A stretch of DNA of 64,000 bases, from the NCBI RefSeq assembly GCF_000423945.1, contig NZ_AUIY01000020.1:45701-109700 (forward strand), given 5' to 3'. The stretch's first letter is position 1, and the number at the start of each line of letters is the position of its first letter. Of the stretch, positions 9,832 through 17,849 are shown piece by piece. Below the pieces are notes generated by a model. The model saw only the letters and a list, made by a program, of their open reading frames with translations, was not told the origin of the DNA and made no database searches. The stretch is from Butyrivibrio sp. XPD2002 (lineage in GTDB: Bacteria > Bacillota > Clostridia > Lachnospirales > Lachnospiraceae). The position numbers and the translations under genes are program-made.

Positions 9832-10113
9832 ATGAGTAATTTTAACTTCTTAGAAAGCCATTGGAATTATTTGGCAAAACTAGGAGATTTGGCTGAGAAG
9901 AATGTATATTCTGATTCGAATACATCTATTATCAAGCAGGGTATGTTAGCTGAGGTTATGGCTAAATACATGCTTGCTTATGATGGAATTGCAGAACCGG
10001 AATATGACAATACTCATGCAAATAGGATCAGGTTGTTAAAACAGAATGACCTGTTGCCGTATGAAATAGATAATACACTGTACATTTTACGGAAGGCGCG
10101 AAATAATGCATAG
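9832..10113 (+). CDS. Truncated DUF4145 fragment (HsdR-like N-terminal domain)
   Basis: 93 residues from the ATG at 9832, with GGAGGG 8 nt upstream. The sequence (ESHWNYLAKLGDLAEKNVYS, TSIIKQGMLAEVMAKYML, then LYILRKARNNA) matches the DUF4145 domain that begins many type I restriction HsdR subunits and related DEAD-box helicases. In those proteins the motif continues RNNA-x-H and hundreds of residues follow. Here a TAG comes immediately after RNNA and no helicase sequence follows. I read it as the remnant of a deleted restriction or helicase gene, though a small stand-alone protein in tight coupling with the HTH gene cannot be excluded. Confidence 0.65.
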   Translation: MSNFNFLESHWNYLAKLGDLAEKNVYSDSNTSIIKQGMLAEVMAKYMLAYDGIAEPEYDNTHANRIRLLKQNDLLPYEIDNTLYILRKARNNA

Positions 10114-10232
10114 TATATTTAAAACAATACATGTAATCATTTGTGATACTGTTACTACATAATATTTTCTTAGCTTATATGGACTAACATAAAATATTAC
10201 TGTGGAAGTAATAGGATGGAAGAGGAGAAGGG

Positions 10233-11813
10233 ATGGGAGTACTAGACGAAATTGTAAAATTAAACAGGACACCGGTTTTGTTTGTTGGGTCTGGCATATC
10301 AAAAAGATATTTGTATAAGTATCCATCTTGGAATGAACTACTAGAAATGTCATTCGCCAAATTTGAACCGGATACTTTTCAATATCAGAAGCATATTGAT
10401 GCTTGCAAAAGGAGCAAGATGTCTGAATTTGAGACAAATGCTTATATGGGGACGTTGATAGAAGAGGAGTTTAATAAAGCATTTTTTGACAGGAAAATCA
10501 TTTTAAATATAGGTAATAGGAAAAATCCAAGCTGGGTTAAGCGTGGAATTTCGCCTTATAAGATGTTTTTGGCGGATTTTTTTAAAAAACAAAAATTAAA
10601 CACATCAGCCGAATTAGTAGATGAACTAGATAAGTTAAAAAAACTGAAGAATAAGGTGTCTGCAGTTATTACAACAAATTATGATACGTTTTTAGAGGAA
10701 CAGGTCTTTTCCAAAGATTTTAAGGTGTTAGTGAGACAACACGAATTATTCTCTGCAGACAGCTATGATATTGCGGAAATATACAAGATACATGGGAGTG
10801 CTACTGATGCTGAATCAATTATTATAACAAAAGATGATTATGATTATTTTAAGGAGTCTAGAAAACTTATTATCGCAAAAATGTTAACACTATTTGCGGA
10901 GTCACCTATAGTTTTTATGGGATATTCATTTACAGATGAAGATGTAAGAGAGATTATTGAGGACTTCTTGAGTTGTTTGTCAAAGGAACAGCTTACTGAT
11001 ATTAGAAAACATTTTATTTTTATTAGTTTTAAGAAGGGGGAGAAAAGGCTTATAGAGATAGAAAGAACTATAACAACTAAAAATAATGTTGAAATACCCT
11101 TTGTGGAGATACAAACAGACAATTATGGTGCGGTATATGAAAAGCTTGGGGAAATTACTCCTGGTATTTCGCCACTAAGAGTAAGAGAGACAAGAAAAGT
11201 GGTGAAGACTATTGTGGATCAGAGTATGTCATCAGTTGATGCGCAGTCAATTATCGTCGGAATAGATGATTTGGTTGATATGGACTTATCTTCTAAACCA
11301 TTGGCTATTGCTATTGGTTATAAGGAGAATATTTTAAATAAGTATGGGTATGGGTTACTGGGAGATAAACTGATATTCGAGGATGCTATATATAATAATA
11401 AAGGTTTCGATGCAGAAGCGATGTGTTATGAACGATTAAAGAATATTGCTATAACAAGGCTTATGCCTGTTTTCAAGTATGTAAAAGGACAGGAGATACC
11501 AAAAGATAGTAAGCTGCATAAATATATTGAGGCTCATAACAGCATTGAAAAAATAATATCCAAAAATGTAGCTAAAACGCTTAAAAATGTACCAGCCTAT
11601 GCGGGATTTGATGATTTATATGATTATATGAAGGCTGCTCCAAATTGCAGGAAGGCAGCAATGGCTGTTCTAAAGAACATAAAAATGCTGTCTATAGATG
11701 ATTTGCGTAGAGCATGCAAGCATATATTTGAAAAGTATCCTGATGAGTTTTTGCATGATACAAATGCGGAACGCTGTGTTCTTTGCCTCGATTTGATGGA
11801 AAACTACTTATAA
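10233..11813 (+). CDS. SIR2-domain protein, probable NADase of a defence system
   Basis: 526 residues; the ATG has GGAGAAGGG upstream. The N-terminal half (about 10-290) is a SIR2-like Rossmann domain: NAD-binding VLFVGSGISKRY, TTNYDTFLE in place of the sirtuin TQNID, the catalytic His in YKIHGSATD, and VFMGYSFTDEDVREII. These are hallmarks of anti-phage SIR2 effectors (ThsA, DSR, SIR2-HerA types), which deplete NAD upon infection. The C-terminal 230 residues are helical and I do not recognise a SLOG, APAZ, TIR or transmembrane domain, so it matches none of the named systems by eye. The gene is AT-rich, ends an accessory island and is followed by a strong terminator. The NADase function is inferred from the family. 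Confidence 0.82.
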   Translation: MGVLDEIVKLNRTPVLFVGSGISKRYLYKYPSWNELLEMSFAKFEPDTFQYQKHIDACKRSKMSEFETNAYMGTLIEEEFNKAFFDRKIILNIGNRKNPSWVKRGISPYKMFLADFFKKQKLNTSAELVDELDKLKKLKNKVSAVITTNYDTFLEEQVFSKDFKVLVRQHELFSADSYDIAEIYKIHGSATDAESIIITKDDYDYFKESRKLIIAKMLTLFAESPIVFMGYSFTDEDVREIIEDFLSCLSKEQLTDIRKHFIFISFKKGEKRLIEIERTITTKNNVEIPFVEIQTDNYGAVYEKLGEITPGISPLRVRETRKVVKTIVDQSMSSVDAQSIIVGIDDLVDMDLSSKPLAIAIGYKENILNKYGYGLLGDKLIFEDAIYNNKGFDAEAMCYERLKNIAITRLMPVFKYVKGQEIPKDSKLHKYIEAHNSIEKIISKNVAKTLKNVPAYAGFDDLYDYMKAAPNCRKAAMAVLKNIKMLSIDDLRRACKHIFEKYPDEFLHDTNAERCVLCLDLMENYL

Positions 11814-11817
11814 AAAG

Positions 11818-11870
11818 AAGCTAGTGAACCTTTCTTGGAAAAACCAAGAACATCACTAGCTTTCTCTTTC
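11818..11870 (+). terminator. Strong terminator after the SIR2 gene
   Basis: AAGCTAGTGA (11818-11827) pairs with TCACTAGCTT (11853-11862) around an inner TCTTGG/CCAAGA stem; TTCTCTTTC follows. Confidence 0.85.
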
Positions 11871-12171
11871 GCATATTCAAGAACATTTAATGTTCTATGT
11901 TCTCTTTCTAGTTGTAGTCGACGAAGTATAAGTATATACTTTTTTATCGACTGCAAATATAATACAACGTAAATGTACGTGTGTCAATGCAATGATTCAA
12001 TGCAATGGCGTATCATAATAGACTTAATATCGTCAAAAATTCATGCGAAAAGGGTTGCAATTAATTGCGACAGGGAAAATGATTACAAAAAGACTAGGAA
12101 CAAGTGTAACAAACGGATGTAAAGACTTAAAGAAGAAATCTAATTGAAAAATGATAAAGCGAGGAAAAGGA
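11871..12171. other. Gene-free, AT-rich region with several dyads and direct repeats
   Basis: No ORF with a credible start is seen. It holds a small palindrome AGAACATTTAATGTTCT (11880-11896), a large imperfect hairpin (11914-11954, GTAGTCGA against TCGACTGC with GAAGTATA/TATACTT inside), a TATAAT at 11958-11963 that could be a -10, an 11-bp direct repeat TCAATGCAATG at 11984-11994 and 11997-12007, and a perfect 12-bp palindrome GCAATTAATTGC at 12057-12068. These may be operators for the epimerase gene downstream or leftovers of island integration. No clear attachment-site duplication with the 8.4 kb edge was found by eye. Confidence 0.5.
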
Positions 12172-12747
12172 ATGGGTGCACATATAGAGCAGTTTAATGC
12201 TAAGGATTCCAGTATAGAAGGGCTGAAAATAATAAGTGCAAAAAGTGCCACAGACGACAGAGGAACTGTGCGAGAATTATTCCGTGGCAGTGTTTATGCA
12301 GAGGTACTTCCTGATACAGTAAAGGGATGGAAGCAGATAAATCTGACAAGAACTAAAAAAGGAGCTGTTAGAGGACTCCATGGTGAAGCAATGAATAAGC
12401 TTGTTACTGTGGCGTATGGTTCAGTTTTTGGAGCTTATGTGGATACAAGACCTGACAGTAAGACTTTTGGGGCAGTTCAGACTGTACATATCACACCCGG
12501 AGTTCAGGTATTTGTGCCTCAGGGCGTATGCAACGGTTTTCAGGCGCTTGAAGATACTGAGTATCTGTACTTCTTTGATAATGAATGGGCTCCGGGAATG
12601 CCGGGAACAGCACTTTGTCCACTGGATCCTGAACTTGAGATTAAATGGCCGATAGATATCGATACAAATGATTTAAATCAGATTTCGGTGAAGGATTCAA
12701 AGGCACCAACGCTTACTGAATTACGAAAAAAGCTCGGAATGGACTAA
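12172..12747 (+). CDS. dTDP-4-dehydrorhamnose 3,5-epimerase-like protein
   Basis: 191 residues from the ATG at 12172 (GAGGAAAAGG just upstream); the in-frame ATG at 12151 lacks a ribosome-binding site. It is a cupin-fold RmlC relative: DDRGTVRELF near the start, the catalytic His in GAVRGLHGEAMNKLVTV, and VFGAYVDTRPDSKTFG. The second conserved motif reads VPQGVCNGFQALED, with Asn where classical RmlC has His (GFAHGF), a pattern seen in a subgroup of sugar epimerases, so the exact nucleotide-sugar substrate is uncertain. No other rhamnose genes are nearby. A methyltransferase gene follows 47 nt later, suggesting a small sugar-modifying operon. Confidence 0.85.
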   Translation: MGAHIEQFNAKDSSIEGLKIISAKSATDDRGTVRELFRGSVYAEVLPDTVKGWKQINLTRTKKGAVRGLHGEAMNKLVTVAYGSVFGAYVDTRPDSKTFGAVQTVHITPGVQVFVPQGVCNGFQALEDTEYLYFFDNEWAPGMPGTALCPLDPELEIKWPIDIDTNDLNQISVKDSKAPTLTELRKKLGMD

Positions 12748-12794
12748 AATTTGAAAAGGTGAGGGGACTATGAAAAGAGAAGGAGGAGTTTTGT

Positions 12795-13562
12795 ATGGAG
12801 GATTACAGCTTACAACACAAAAAAGCCTGGGAGTTTGATGCGTATAATTTTTGGGTAAAGACGTCAGGTACTCCGGAGGAAAGAGCAGCAAAGGACAAAG
12901 CTGATCCGAAGAAAATGCTAAAGTATCATGCAGGTTATTTTGACACTTTCGAAGGAATCAGGGTTGCGAATATCTGCGGGTCATGCGGGAAAAAGGCAGT
13001 GCCACTGGCACTTCTTGGAGCTGATGTCACAATATTTGATATTTCTAAGGACAATAAGAGATACGCTATGGAAACCGCAGAAGCTGCGGGCACTTCAATA
13101 AATTTTGAGGTTTGCGATATTCTCAAGATTGATATGAACAGGTACGCAGGGTACTTTGATGTGGTGTTCATGGAAGGTGGCATCCTTCACTATTTCCATG
13201 ACATATATGAGTTTATGAATATCATGAACTCTCTGCTGAAGGCAGGAGGAAAGCTTATCTGCAGTGATTTCCACCCCTTTACAAAGATTTCGGATATCCT
13301 GAAAACTCAGCAGCCCACAATGAGTTATTTTTCCACAGAGATATTTGATGGTGAGATGGCTCATGCGAGGTTCTATGATGAGGAGATTCGCAGGCAGATA
13401 CCAAAGTGTAAGTACAGAAAGTATACGATAAGTGAGATCATAAATGGTATCATTGGCGCGGGATTTACGCTTGAACGCTTCGACGAGCACCCTTCATGGG
13501 AGGATGAAACACTTCCCGGGGAATTTACGGCCATCGGAAGAAAGAATGGGTCCGCGCTATGA
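12795..13562 (+). CDS. Class I SAM-dependent methyltransferase
   Basis: 255 residues; AAGGAGG 8 nt before the ATG. SAM-binding motif I is a variant, VANICGSCGKKAVPLAL, followed by VTIFDISKDNKRYA (acidic motif II), a CDILKID segment and FDVVFMEGGILHYF (motif IV). The C-terminal part carries RFYDEEIRRQIP and an EFTAIGRKN end. The target is unknown. Its stop codon overlaps the start of the following metallophosphoesterase remnant (ATGA), so the two were translationally coupled before that gene decayed. Confidence 0.85.
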   Translation: MEDYSLQHKKAWEFDAYNFWVKTSGTPEERAAKDKADPKKMLKYHAGYFDTFEGIRVANICGSCGKKAVPLALLGADVTIFDISKDNKRYAMETAEAAGTSINFEVCDILKIDMNRYAGYFDVVFMEGGILHYFHDIYEFMNIMNSLLKAGGKLICSDFHPFTKISDILKTQQPTMSYFSTEIFDGEMAHARFYDEEIRRQIPKCKYRKYTISEIINGIIGAGFTLERFDEHPSWEDETLPGEFTAIGRKNGSAL

Positions 13563-13964
13563 CTAAACAGATAGGCGTAATCTCAGATATACACAGCAGG
13601 ATCTACGGGTATTGCAATAAATGCTCCGGGTCTGGCGCAGTGCCTGATTCTTCATGGCTACGACGAGAACGAGCCTGAAGGACCTTCCTGGAAGGCAGAG
13701 TTTTTGAATATTCCATATGATGTTGACTATGTCATCGATGCCCTTTATGAAAAGGGGCTTATGGAAAAGGGGAAGTGGTTTGTGGCAAACAACGTTTATG
13801 TTTTGAAAACAGGAAATGACTATACTGTGGACTTTTTGCAAAAGGCAGCAAGTCTTCAGGAGGAGGAAACGGGAGAGCCCGTGAGCTGGCCTTTCATAGA
13901 GGAGAAATATTTTACGGAGGCTGCTAAAATAGTGGGCATCCCTGATTACAGACAAAGAGCATAA
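13559..13964 (+). pseudogene. Metallophosphoesterase with internal deletion and frameshift
   Basis: ATG at 13559 overlaps the previous stop. The first codons give MTKQIGVISDIHS, the conserved start of YfcE-type calcineurin-like phosphoesterases with its metal-binding D-x-H. About 14 codons in, that frame runs into unrelated sequence and stops. In another frame, from about 13600, the sequence reads GSTGIAINAPGLAQCLILHG and continues to RQRA at 13964; in intact relatives this follows the GHTH region as NPGST. The central roughly 120-150 residues, with most metal ligands, are therefore missing and the junction is out of frame. It cannot make an active enzyme. Confidence 0.75.
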
Positions 13965-13974
13965 AGGATAACAT

Positions 13975-14013
13975 AAAATGGTAGATGGGCAAAACTCATC
14001 TGCCATTTTTAGT
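13975..14013 (+). terminator. Terminator after the phosphoesterase remnant
   Basis: AAAATGGTAGATG (13975-13987) pairs with CATCTGCCATTTT (13997-14009) with one G-T pair; T-rich end. Confidence 0.8.
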
Positions 14014-14070
14014 TAGAAATAGTGTAAAATAGTAATGTTATTGCTGACTGGCTTAAGAAAGAGGGATGGC

Positions 14071-14526
14071 ATGCACAGACTTTATGAAAATGATGATTTA
14101 GTAGTCTTTTGGAACTCTGATAAATGTTTTCATGCAAAAAGGTGCGTTCATGGCAGTCCCGGAACCTTCAATCCGGGTAAGAAGCCCTGGATTGACTTAA
14201 GACATGCCGAGAGCAAGGAGATATGGCAGGCAATATCAGAATGTCCGTCAGGTGCGCTTAGCTGCATATACAGACATGAAATCGATGTGGTCATGGATGA
14301 AGAGGGTGGCCGCAGCGTAGCTTTTGATGGGGATAAAGAAATCGGAGAATGCGATTTCGAGGCTAACGAGGATGTATGGAATATCTATCACACCGGAGTT
14401 TCTTCTGATTATCAGGGGAAGGGCATAGCAAAGCGACTGGTGTATAAGGTTCTTGAAGCGGCTGAGAAGAAGTGCATGAATATCGAGGCTTCCTGCTCTT
14501 ATGGCAGGAAGGTTCTTGATAGTTAA
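14071..14526 (+). CDS. Fusion of a divergent iron-sulfur (YjdI-like) domain and a YjdJ-like GNAT domain
   Basis: 151 residues from the ATG at 14071 (AGAGGG 6 nt upstream; the earlier in-frame ATG at 14035 has none). The N-terminal half carries cysteines in the pattern of the Fer4_19 family: CFHAKRCVHG, then SECPSGALSC. The C-terminal half is a minimal acetyltransferase domain of the YjdJ type, with SVAFDGDKEIGECDFE, YHTGVSSDYQGKGIAKRLVY (acetyl-CoA loop) and a short end at ASCSYGRKVL. In Escherichia coli the two are separate adjacent genes, yjdI and yjdJ; here they are one chain. Substrate unknown. Confidence 0.82.
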   Translation: MHRLYENDDLVVFWNSDKCFHAKRCVHGSPGTFNPGKKPWIDLRHAESKEIWQAISECPSGALSCIYRHEIDVVMDEEGGRSVAFDGDKEIGECDFEANEDVWNIYHTGVSSDYQGKGIAKRLVYKVLEAAEKKCMNIEASCSYGRKVLDS

Positions 14527-14547
14527 TTTTTGTGAGGGGGAACAGGT

Positions 14548-14640
14548 ATGAGCATAGGTGTTAATAATTGGGGCATTTGTGCTTTACCGTTAAATATAAT
14601 AAAAAGGGAGTACACAAATGAAGAAGAGGATAATTGTTAA
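14548..14640 (+). CDS. Possible 30-residue ORF overlapping the hydrolase start
   Basis: An ATG at 14548 has a very strong GAGGGGG 7 nt upstream and opens a 30-codon frame (MSIGVNNWGICALPL to NEEEDNC) that ends inside the next gene in another frame. The ribosome-binding site is better than that of the hydrolase. It may be a leader peptide, a coupling ORF or chance. Confidence 0.25.
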   Translation: MSIGVNNWGICALPLNIIKREYTNEEEDNC

Positions 14641-15577
14641 GGTTGGGAAAATTATTGTGGGGGTTGTGGCAGTACTGTTTGTAGTTGGTTCTGTCGGAAT
14701 GGCAAAGCTTGTTTGCGACGGTGTGTTTTACCAGAATAAAAACAATGACACACAGGGTAATTCAGTTAAGCAGCTTGCAACCTATGGATTTGATCTTGAG
14801 GGCTTTAATGCTAAGTATACAGGCGAAGATATTGCGGTGACAGCAGAGGATGGAAATGTTGTCCCCGGAACATATTTTGATATGGATAGTGACAAATGCG
14901 TAGTACTTGTACACGGTGCAGGTGGTGACAGAGTAGCTACATATCCTCTGGCACAGCAGTATATCGAGAGAGGCTATGACGTAATTGCCTTTGATGACAG
15001 AGGTCACGGAGTAAATCCTGACGATAAGGTTACTTTCGGAATTCATGAGGCGCGTGACGTAAAGGCACTTGTAAAGTATGCAAGGGAGGAGCTTGGGGAT
15101 TCAGAGGTAATAGTTCATGGCCAGTCCATGGGCGGTCAGGTGACTGCAGTTTATGCATCAAACGTAACTCCCGGAGCAGTAGAGGCAGCAGATGCAGTAA
15201 TATGTGACAGCCCTGTTCCCGGAATGGAGTACATGATCAGAAGTGTCATTGCAGATAATCCGGAGGATATGGATTCAGCTTCAACATCATACTTTATTAA
15301 CACTGGTAAGCTTTACTCAAAGCTTTTCTACCACGTTAACTGGGATGATGGCGATACAATCAAGGTTGTAGCAAATGATCAGCTTCCGACACTTATCTTT
15401 GTTTCTGAAAAGGATGAGGTTTGCCTTCCTGAGAAGGTAGAAGAAGTATATGAAAATGTAGGAAGCTCAGAAAAGAGCATCGCTTATGTAAACAGTGCTC
15501 ATATCGAAGGCGTAATCGATGATCCTGAAGGCTACATGGAATATGTGGATACATTCCTTGAAAAAGCAGGATTATAA
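14618..15577 (+). CDS. Membrane-anchored alpha/beta hydrolase
   Basis: 319 residues. An N-terminal hydrophobic segment (about 13-34) acts as an uncleaved anchor or signal. The serine-hydrolase core shows VVLVHGAGGDR (oxyanion loop), AFDDRGHG, the nucleophile elbow VHGQSMGGQV, a likely Asp in FVSEKDEVCLP and a likely His in NSAHIEGV. This is the S33/BD-FAE-like pattern of a small esterase or peptidase acting at the outer face of the membrane. The ATG has AAAGGGAG upstream. Substrate unknown. Confidence 0.87.
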   Translation: MKKRIIVKVGKIIVGVVAVLFVVGSVGMAKLVCDGVFYQNKNNDTQGNSVKQLATYGFDLEGFNAKYTGEDIAVTAEDGNVVPGTYFDMDSDKCVVLVHGAGGDRVATYPLAQQYIERGYDVIAFDDRGHGVNPDDKVTFGIHEARDVKALVKYAREELGDSEVIVHGQSMGGQVTAVYASNVTPGAVEAADAVICDSPVPGMEYMIRSVIADNPEDMDSASTSYFINTGKLYSKLFYHVNWDDGDTIKVVANDQLPTLIFVSEKDEVCLPEKVEEVYENVGSSEKSIAYVNSAHIEGVIDDPEGYMEYVDTFLEKAGL

Positions 15578-15911
15578 TAAGGACTAATAAGTGTTAACGT
15601 CATTACTTGGCGTTTATCCGGAAATTAATTGTTTTTTAATAAGCAGTTATTCAGGAATTTACACGGAACAAAGATATAAAAATATTCAGCATAACAATTA
15701 TTAAAAATACAAAATGTTCATTTTAAGGGCATTTTGTATTTTTTTAGTTATAGAAAACCCTTTTGAAGCAAAGAGAGCCTTGTTGAAAAGTAACAATCAA
15801 GCAGCTGCCATTTTGTGGATATATGATATTTGTTTGTGATTATGGCGGTAGTATTATTTGACAAAAGTAACACTGTAACATGCCATGCACTAAAATCAGG
15901 GAGTAACGCTT
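15578..15911. other. Intergenic region with terminator
   Basis: Holds the terminator described separately (15703-15745). TTGACA at 15857-15862 is a plausible -35 for the PepSY gene, but no convincing -10 is found at normal spacing. Otherwise AT-rich with nothing recognisable. Confidence 0.5.
15703..15745 (+). terminator. Terminator between hydrolase and PepSY genes
   Basis: AAAAATACAAAATG (15703-15716) pairs with CATTTTGTATTTTT (15730-15743), followed by T residues. It is symmetric and may work in both directions. Confidence 0.8.
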
Positions 15912-16220
15912 ATGAGGAATAGATTAAGAATGACAATGGCTTTAGCCGCAGCAATAATCATGACTACATCAGTAACTGCTTTTGCAGGCTATGCCAAAGA
16001 AGAAGCCCCAAAGGGACCACTAACATCAGATCAGGCTTTGGAAGTAGCACTCGAGCATTCGGGATACACAAAGGATGAGGTTGATGTCATAAAATTAGAG
16101 AAGGATATTGATGATGGCGTGGAAAAATATGAAGTTGATTTCTATGTTGGAGTCAATAAGTATGAATATGACATCGATATCAATACCGGAAAAATACTTG
16201 AATACGAAATCGATGATTAA
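15912..16220 (+). CDS. Secreted PepSY-domain protein
   Basis: 102 residues with a Sec signal peptide (about 1-25, ending TAFA-G). The rest is one PepSY repeat: LTSDQALEVALEHSGYT, then KYEVDFYVGVNKYEYDID and NTGKILEYEID. PepSY domains are thought to modulate extracellular proteases or bind at the envelope. It is monocistronic, flanked by terminators. Confidence 0.88.
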   Translation: MRNRLRMTMALAAAIIMTTSVTAFAGYAKEEAPKGPLTSDQALEVALEHSGYTKDEVDVIKLEKDIDDGVEKYEVDFYVGVNKYEYDIDINTGKILEYEIDD

Positions 16221-16268
16221 ATATGTCGGTGTATAGCTGAAGTATTTTTAATTGAATAACGAATAAAC

Positions 16269-16304
16269 AGGAGTCATCTGATAAAAGCGGATGACTCCTT
16301 TTAT
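16269..16304 (+). terminator. Terminator after the PepSY gene
   Basis: AGGAGTCATC (16269-16278) pairs with GATGACTCCT (16290-16299), followed by TTTTAT. Confidence 0.85.
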
Positions 16305-16391
16305 GTGACGAAAACAGGTAATTGCTAAAAAGTATGGAATGAAGTACAATAAGGCTTCTAGGCTACAAGGAGGTATTTTTAGGGAAATAGT

Positions 16392-17762
16392 ATGAAGGAA
16401 CGAGAATCAATTGGGAGCAGGCTTGGCTTTATTCTGCTGTCTGCAGGCTGCGCTATAGGAATCGGTAATGTGTGGCGCTTCCCGTATATGGTAGGTGAAA
16501 ACGGCGGAGGATTATTTGTCCTTGTATATGTGCTGTTTTTGCTGGTATTAGGGGTACCGATACTGACGATGGAGTATGCGGTAGGAAGAGCGAGCAGACT
16601 AAGCGTTCTTCCGGCATTCAAAAAGCTTGAACCAAAGAATAGTAAGTGGCATATTTACGGATATTTTGCTATAGCCGGTAACTATATCCTGCTTATGTTT
16701 TATTCAGTGGTTTCCGGTTGGATACTGAGGTATTTTGTATTATCTTTAATGGGGGCTTTTCAGGGACAGAGTCCTGAGAGCATAGAGAGGATTTACCAGG
16801 AAATGATGGGAAGTCCTAAAATACTGATACTTTTCATGTTTATTACCATGCTTATCACAGTCTTTGTAACATCTATGGGACTTCAGGAAGGCGTGGAGAA
16901 GATAACGAAAATCATGATGATCTTACTTATCATTATCATGATCGGACTTGGAATAAAATCCCTTACACTGCCGAAGGCTGCAGAGGGAGTGAAGTTTTAT
17001 CTTATGCCTAATATCGAGAATGTAAAAAAGGTCGGTGTAGGAAATGTTCTTTACGGAGCACTGAACCAGAGCTTTTTTACACTAAGTCTTGGTATCGGTG
17101 GAATGGAGATATTCGGAAGTTATATTAAAAAGGACAGAAGTCTTGTGGGAGAAGCCCTGCTTGTTGCAGGACTAGATACCTTTGTTGCTATAGTTGCAGG
17201 ACTTATCACGATTCCTGCATGCTTTGCTTATGGCGTAGCTCCGGACAAAGGACCGAGTCTTATTTTCCTTACTTTGCCCAATGTTTTTGCAGCAATGCCG
17301 GGCGGAAGAATAATTGGAAGTCTCTTCTTCCTCTTCATGTATTTTGCAGCACTGTCCACAATGATCGGTGTATTTGAAAATGATGTAAGCTTTTCAATCG
17401 ATCTTTTCGGCTATGACAGGAGAAAGGCAGCAGCCTTTGCTGGACTTGTCATTACACTGGGATCGATCCCCTGCGCGTTTGGATTTAACGTATGGAGTGA
17501 TTTTCAGCCGCTTAAGCAGGGCAACTGCATAATGGACCTGGAGGATTTCATAGTTAGTAATCTTCTCCTTCCAATCGGTTCCCTTATATGCTGTCTGTTC
17601 TGCACCAGTAAATATGGTTGGGGCTTCGATAATTACATCGAAGAAGTTAACAGCGGCGTGGGTATAAAGATGAGCACAGCCCTTAAGTGGTACTTCAAGA
17701 TCGTGCTTCCTGCTATACTGGTGTTCCTTGCAGGCTATGGCCTTTGGAGCTACTTTGCATAA
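16392..17762 (+). CDS. Neurotransmitter:sodium symporter family transporter
   Basis: 456 residues with about 11 membrane segments. The N-terminal signature is diagnostic: SRLGFILLSAGCAIGIGNVW, then RFPYMVGENGGGLFVLVY and MEYAVGR, which form the Na+ and substrate sites in LeuT-fold NSS proteins. LSLGIGGMEIFGSY is the unwound TM6-type region. The family imports amino acids with sodium, often tryptophan or hydrophobic residues. AGGAGG at 16368-16373 is 18 nt from the ATG, too far to act; the nearer AGGG is the likely ribosome-binding site. Monocistronic and convergent with the MutS-like gene. Confidence 0.93.
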   Translation: MKERESIGSRLGFILLSAGCAIGIGNVWRFPYMVGENGGGLFVLVYVLFLLVLGVPILTMEYAVGRASRLSVLPAFKKLEPKNSKWHIYGYFAIAGNYILLMFYSVVSGWILRYFVLSLMGAFQGQSPESIERIYQEMMGSPKILILFMFITMLITVFVTSMGLQEGVEKITKIMMILLIIIMIGLGIKSLTLPKAAEGVKFYLMPNIENVKKVGVGNVLYGALNQSFFTLSLGIGGMEIFGSYIKKDRSLVGEALLVAGLDTFVAIVAGLITIPACFAYGVAPDKGPSLIFLTLPNVFAAMPGGRIIGSLFFLFMYFAALSTMIGVFENDVSFSIDLFGYDRRKAAAFAGLVITLGSIPCAFGFNVWSDFQPLKQGNCIMDLEDFIVSNLLLPIGSLICCLFCTSKYGWGFDNYIEEVNSGVGIKMSTALKWYFKIVLPAILVFLAGYGLWSYFA

Positions 17763-17801
17763 GCCATTACGTGATAGAACACGAATATAATGATATATAA
17801 A

Positions 17802-17849
17802 CTGGCGTTATCATTGAGTTAACAGCTCATAGGTAACGCCATATTTTTT
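17802..17849 (+). terminator. Terminator of the NSS gene, overlapping the end of the MutS-like gene
   Basis: TGGCGTTA (about 17803-17810) pairs with TAACGCCA (about 17834-17841), with an inner GAG/CTC pairing and a following run of seven T. The stem sits partly inside the 3' coding end of the convergent gene. Confidence 0.55.

Noticed and set aside
10233..11813. Thoeris ThsA
   Set aside because: The C-terminal SLOG motifs are absent and no TIR (ThsB) gene is adjacent.
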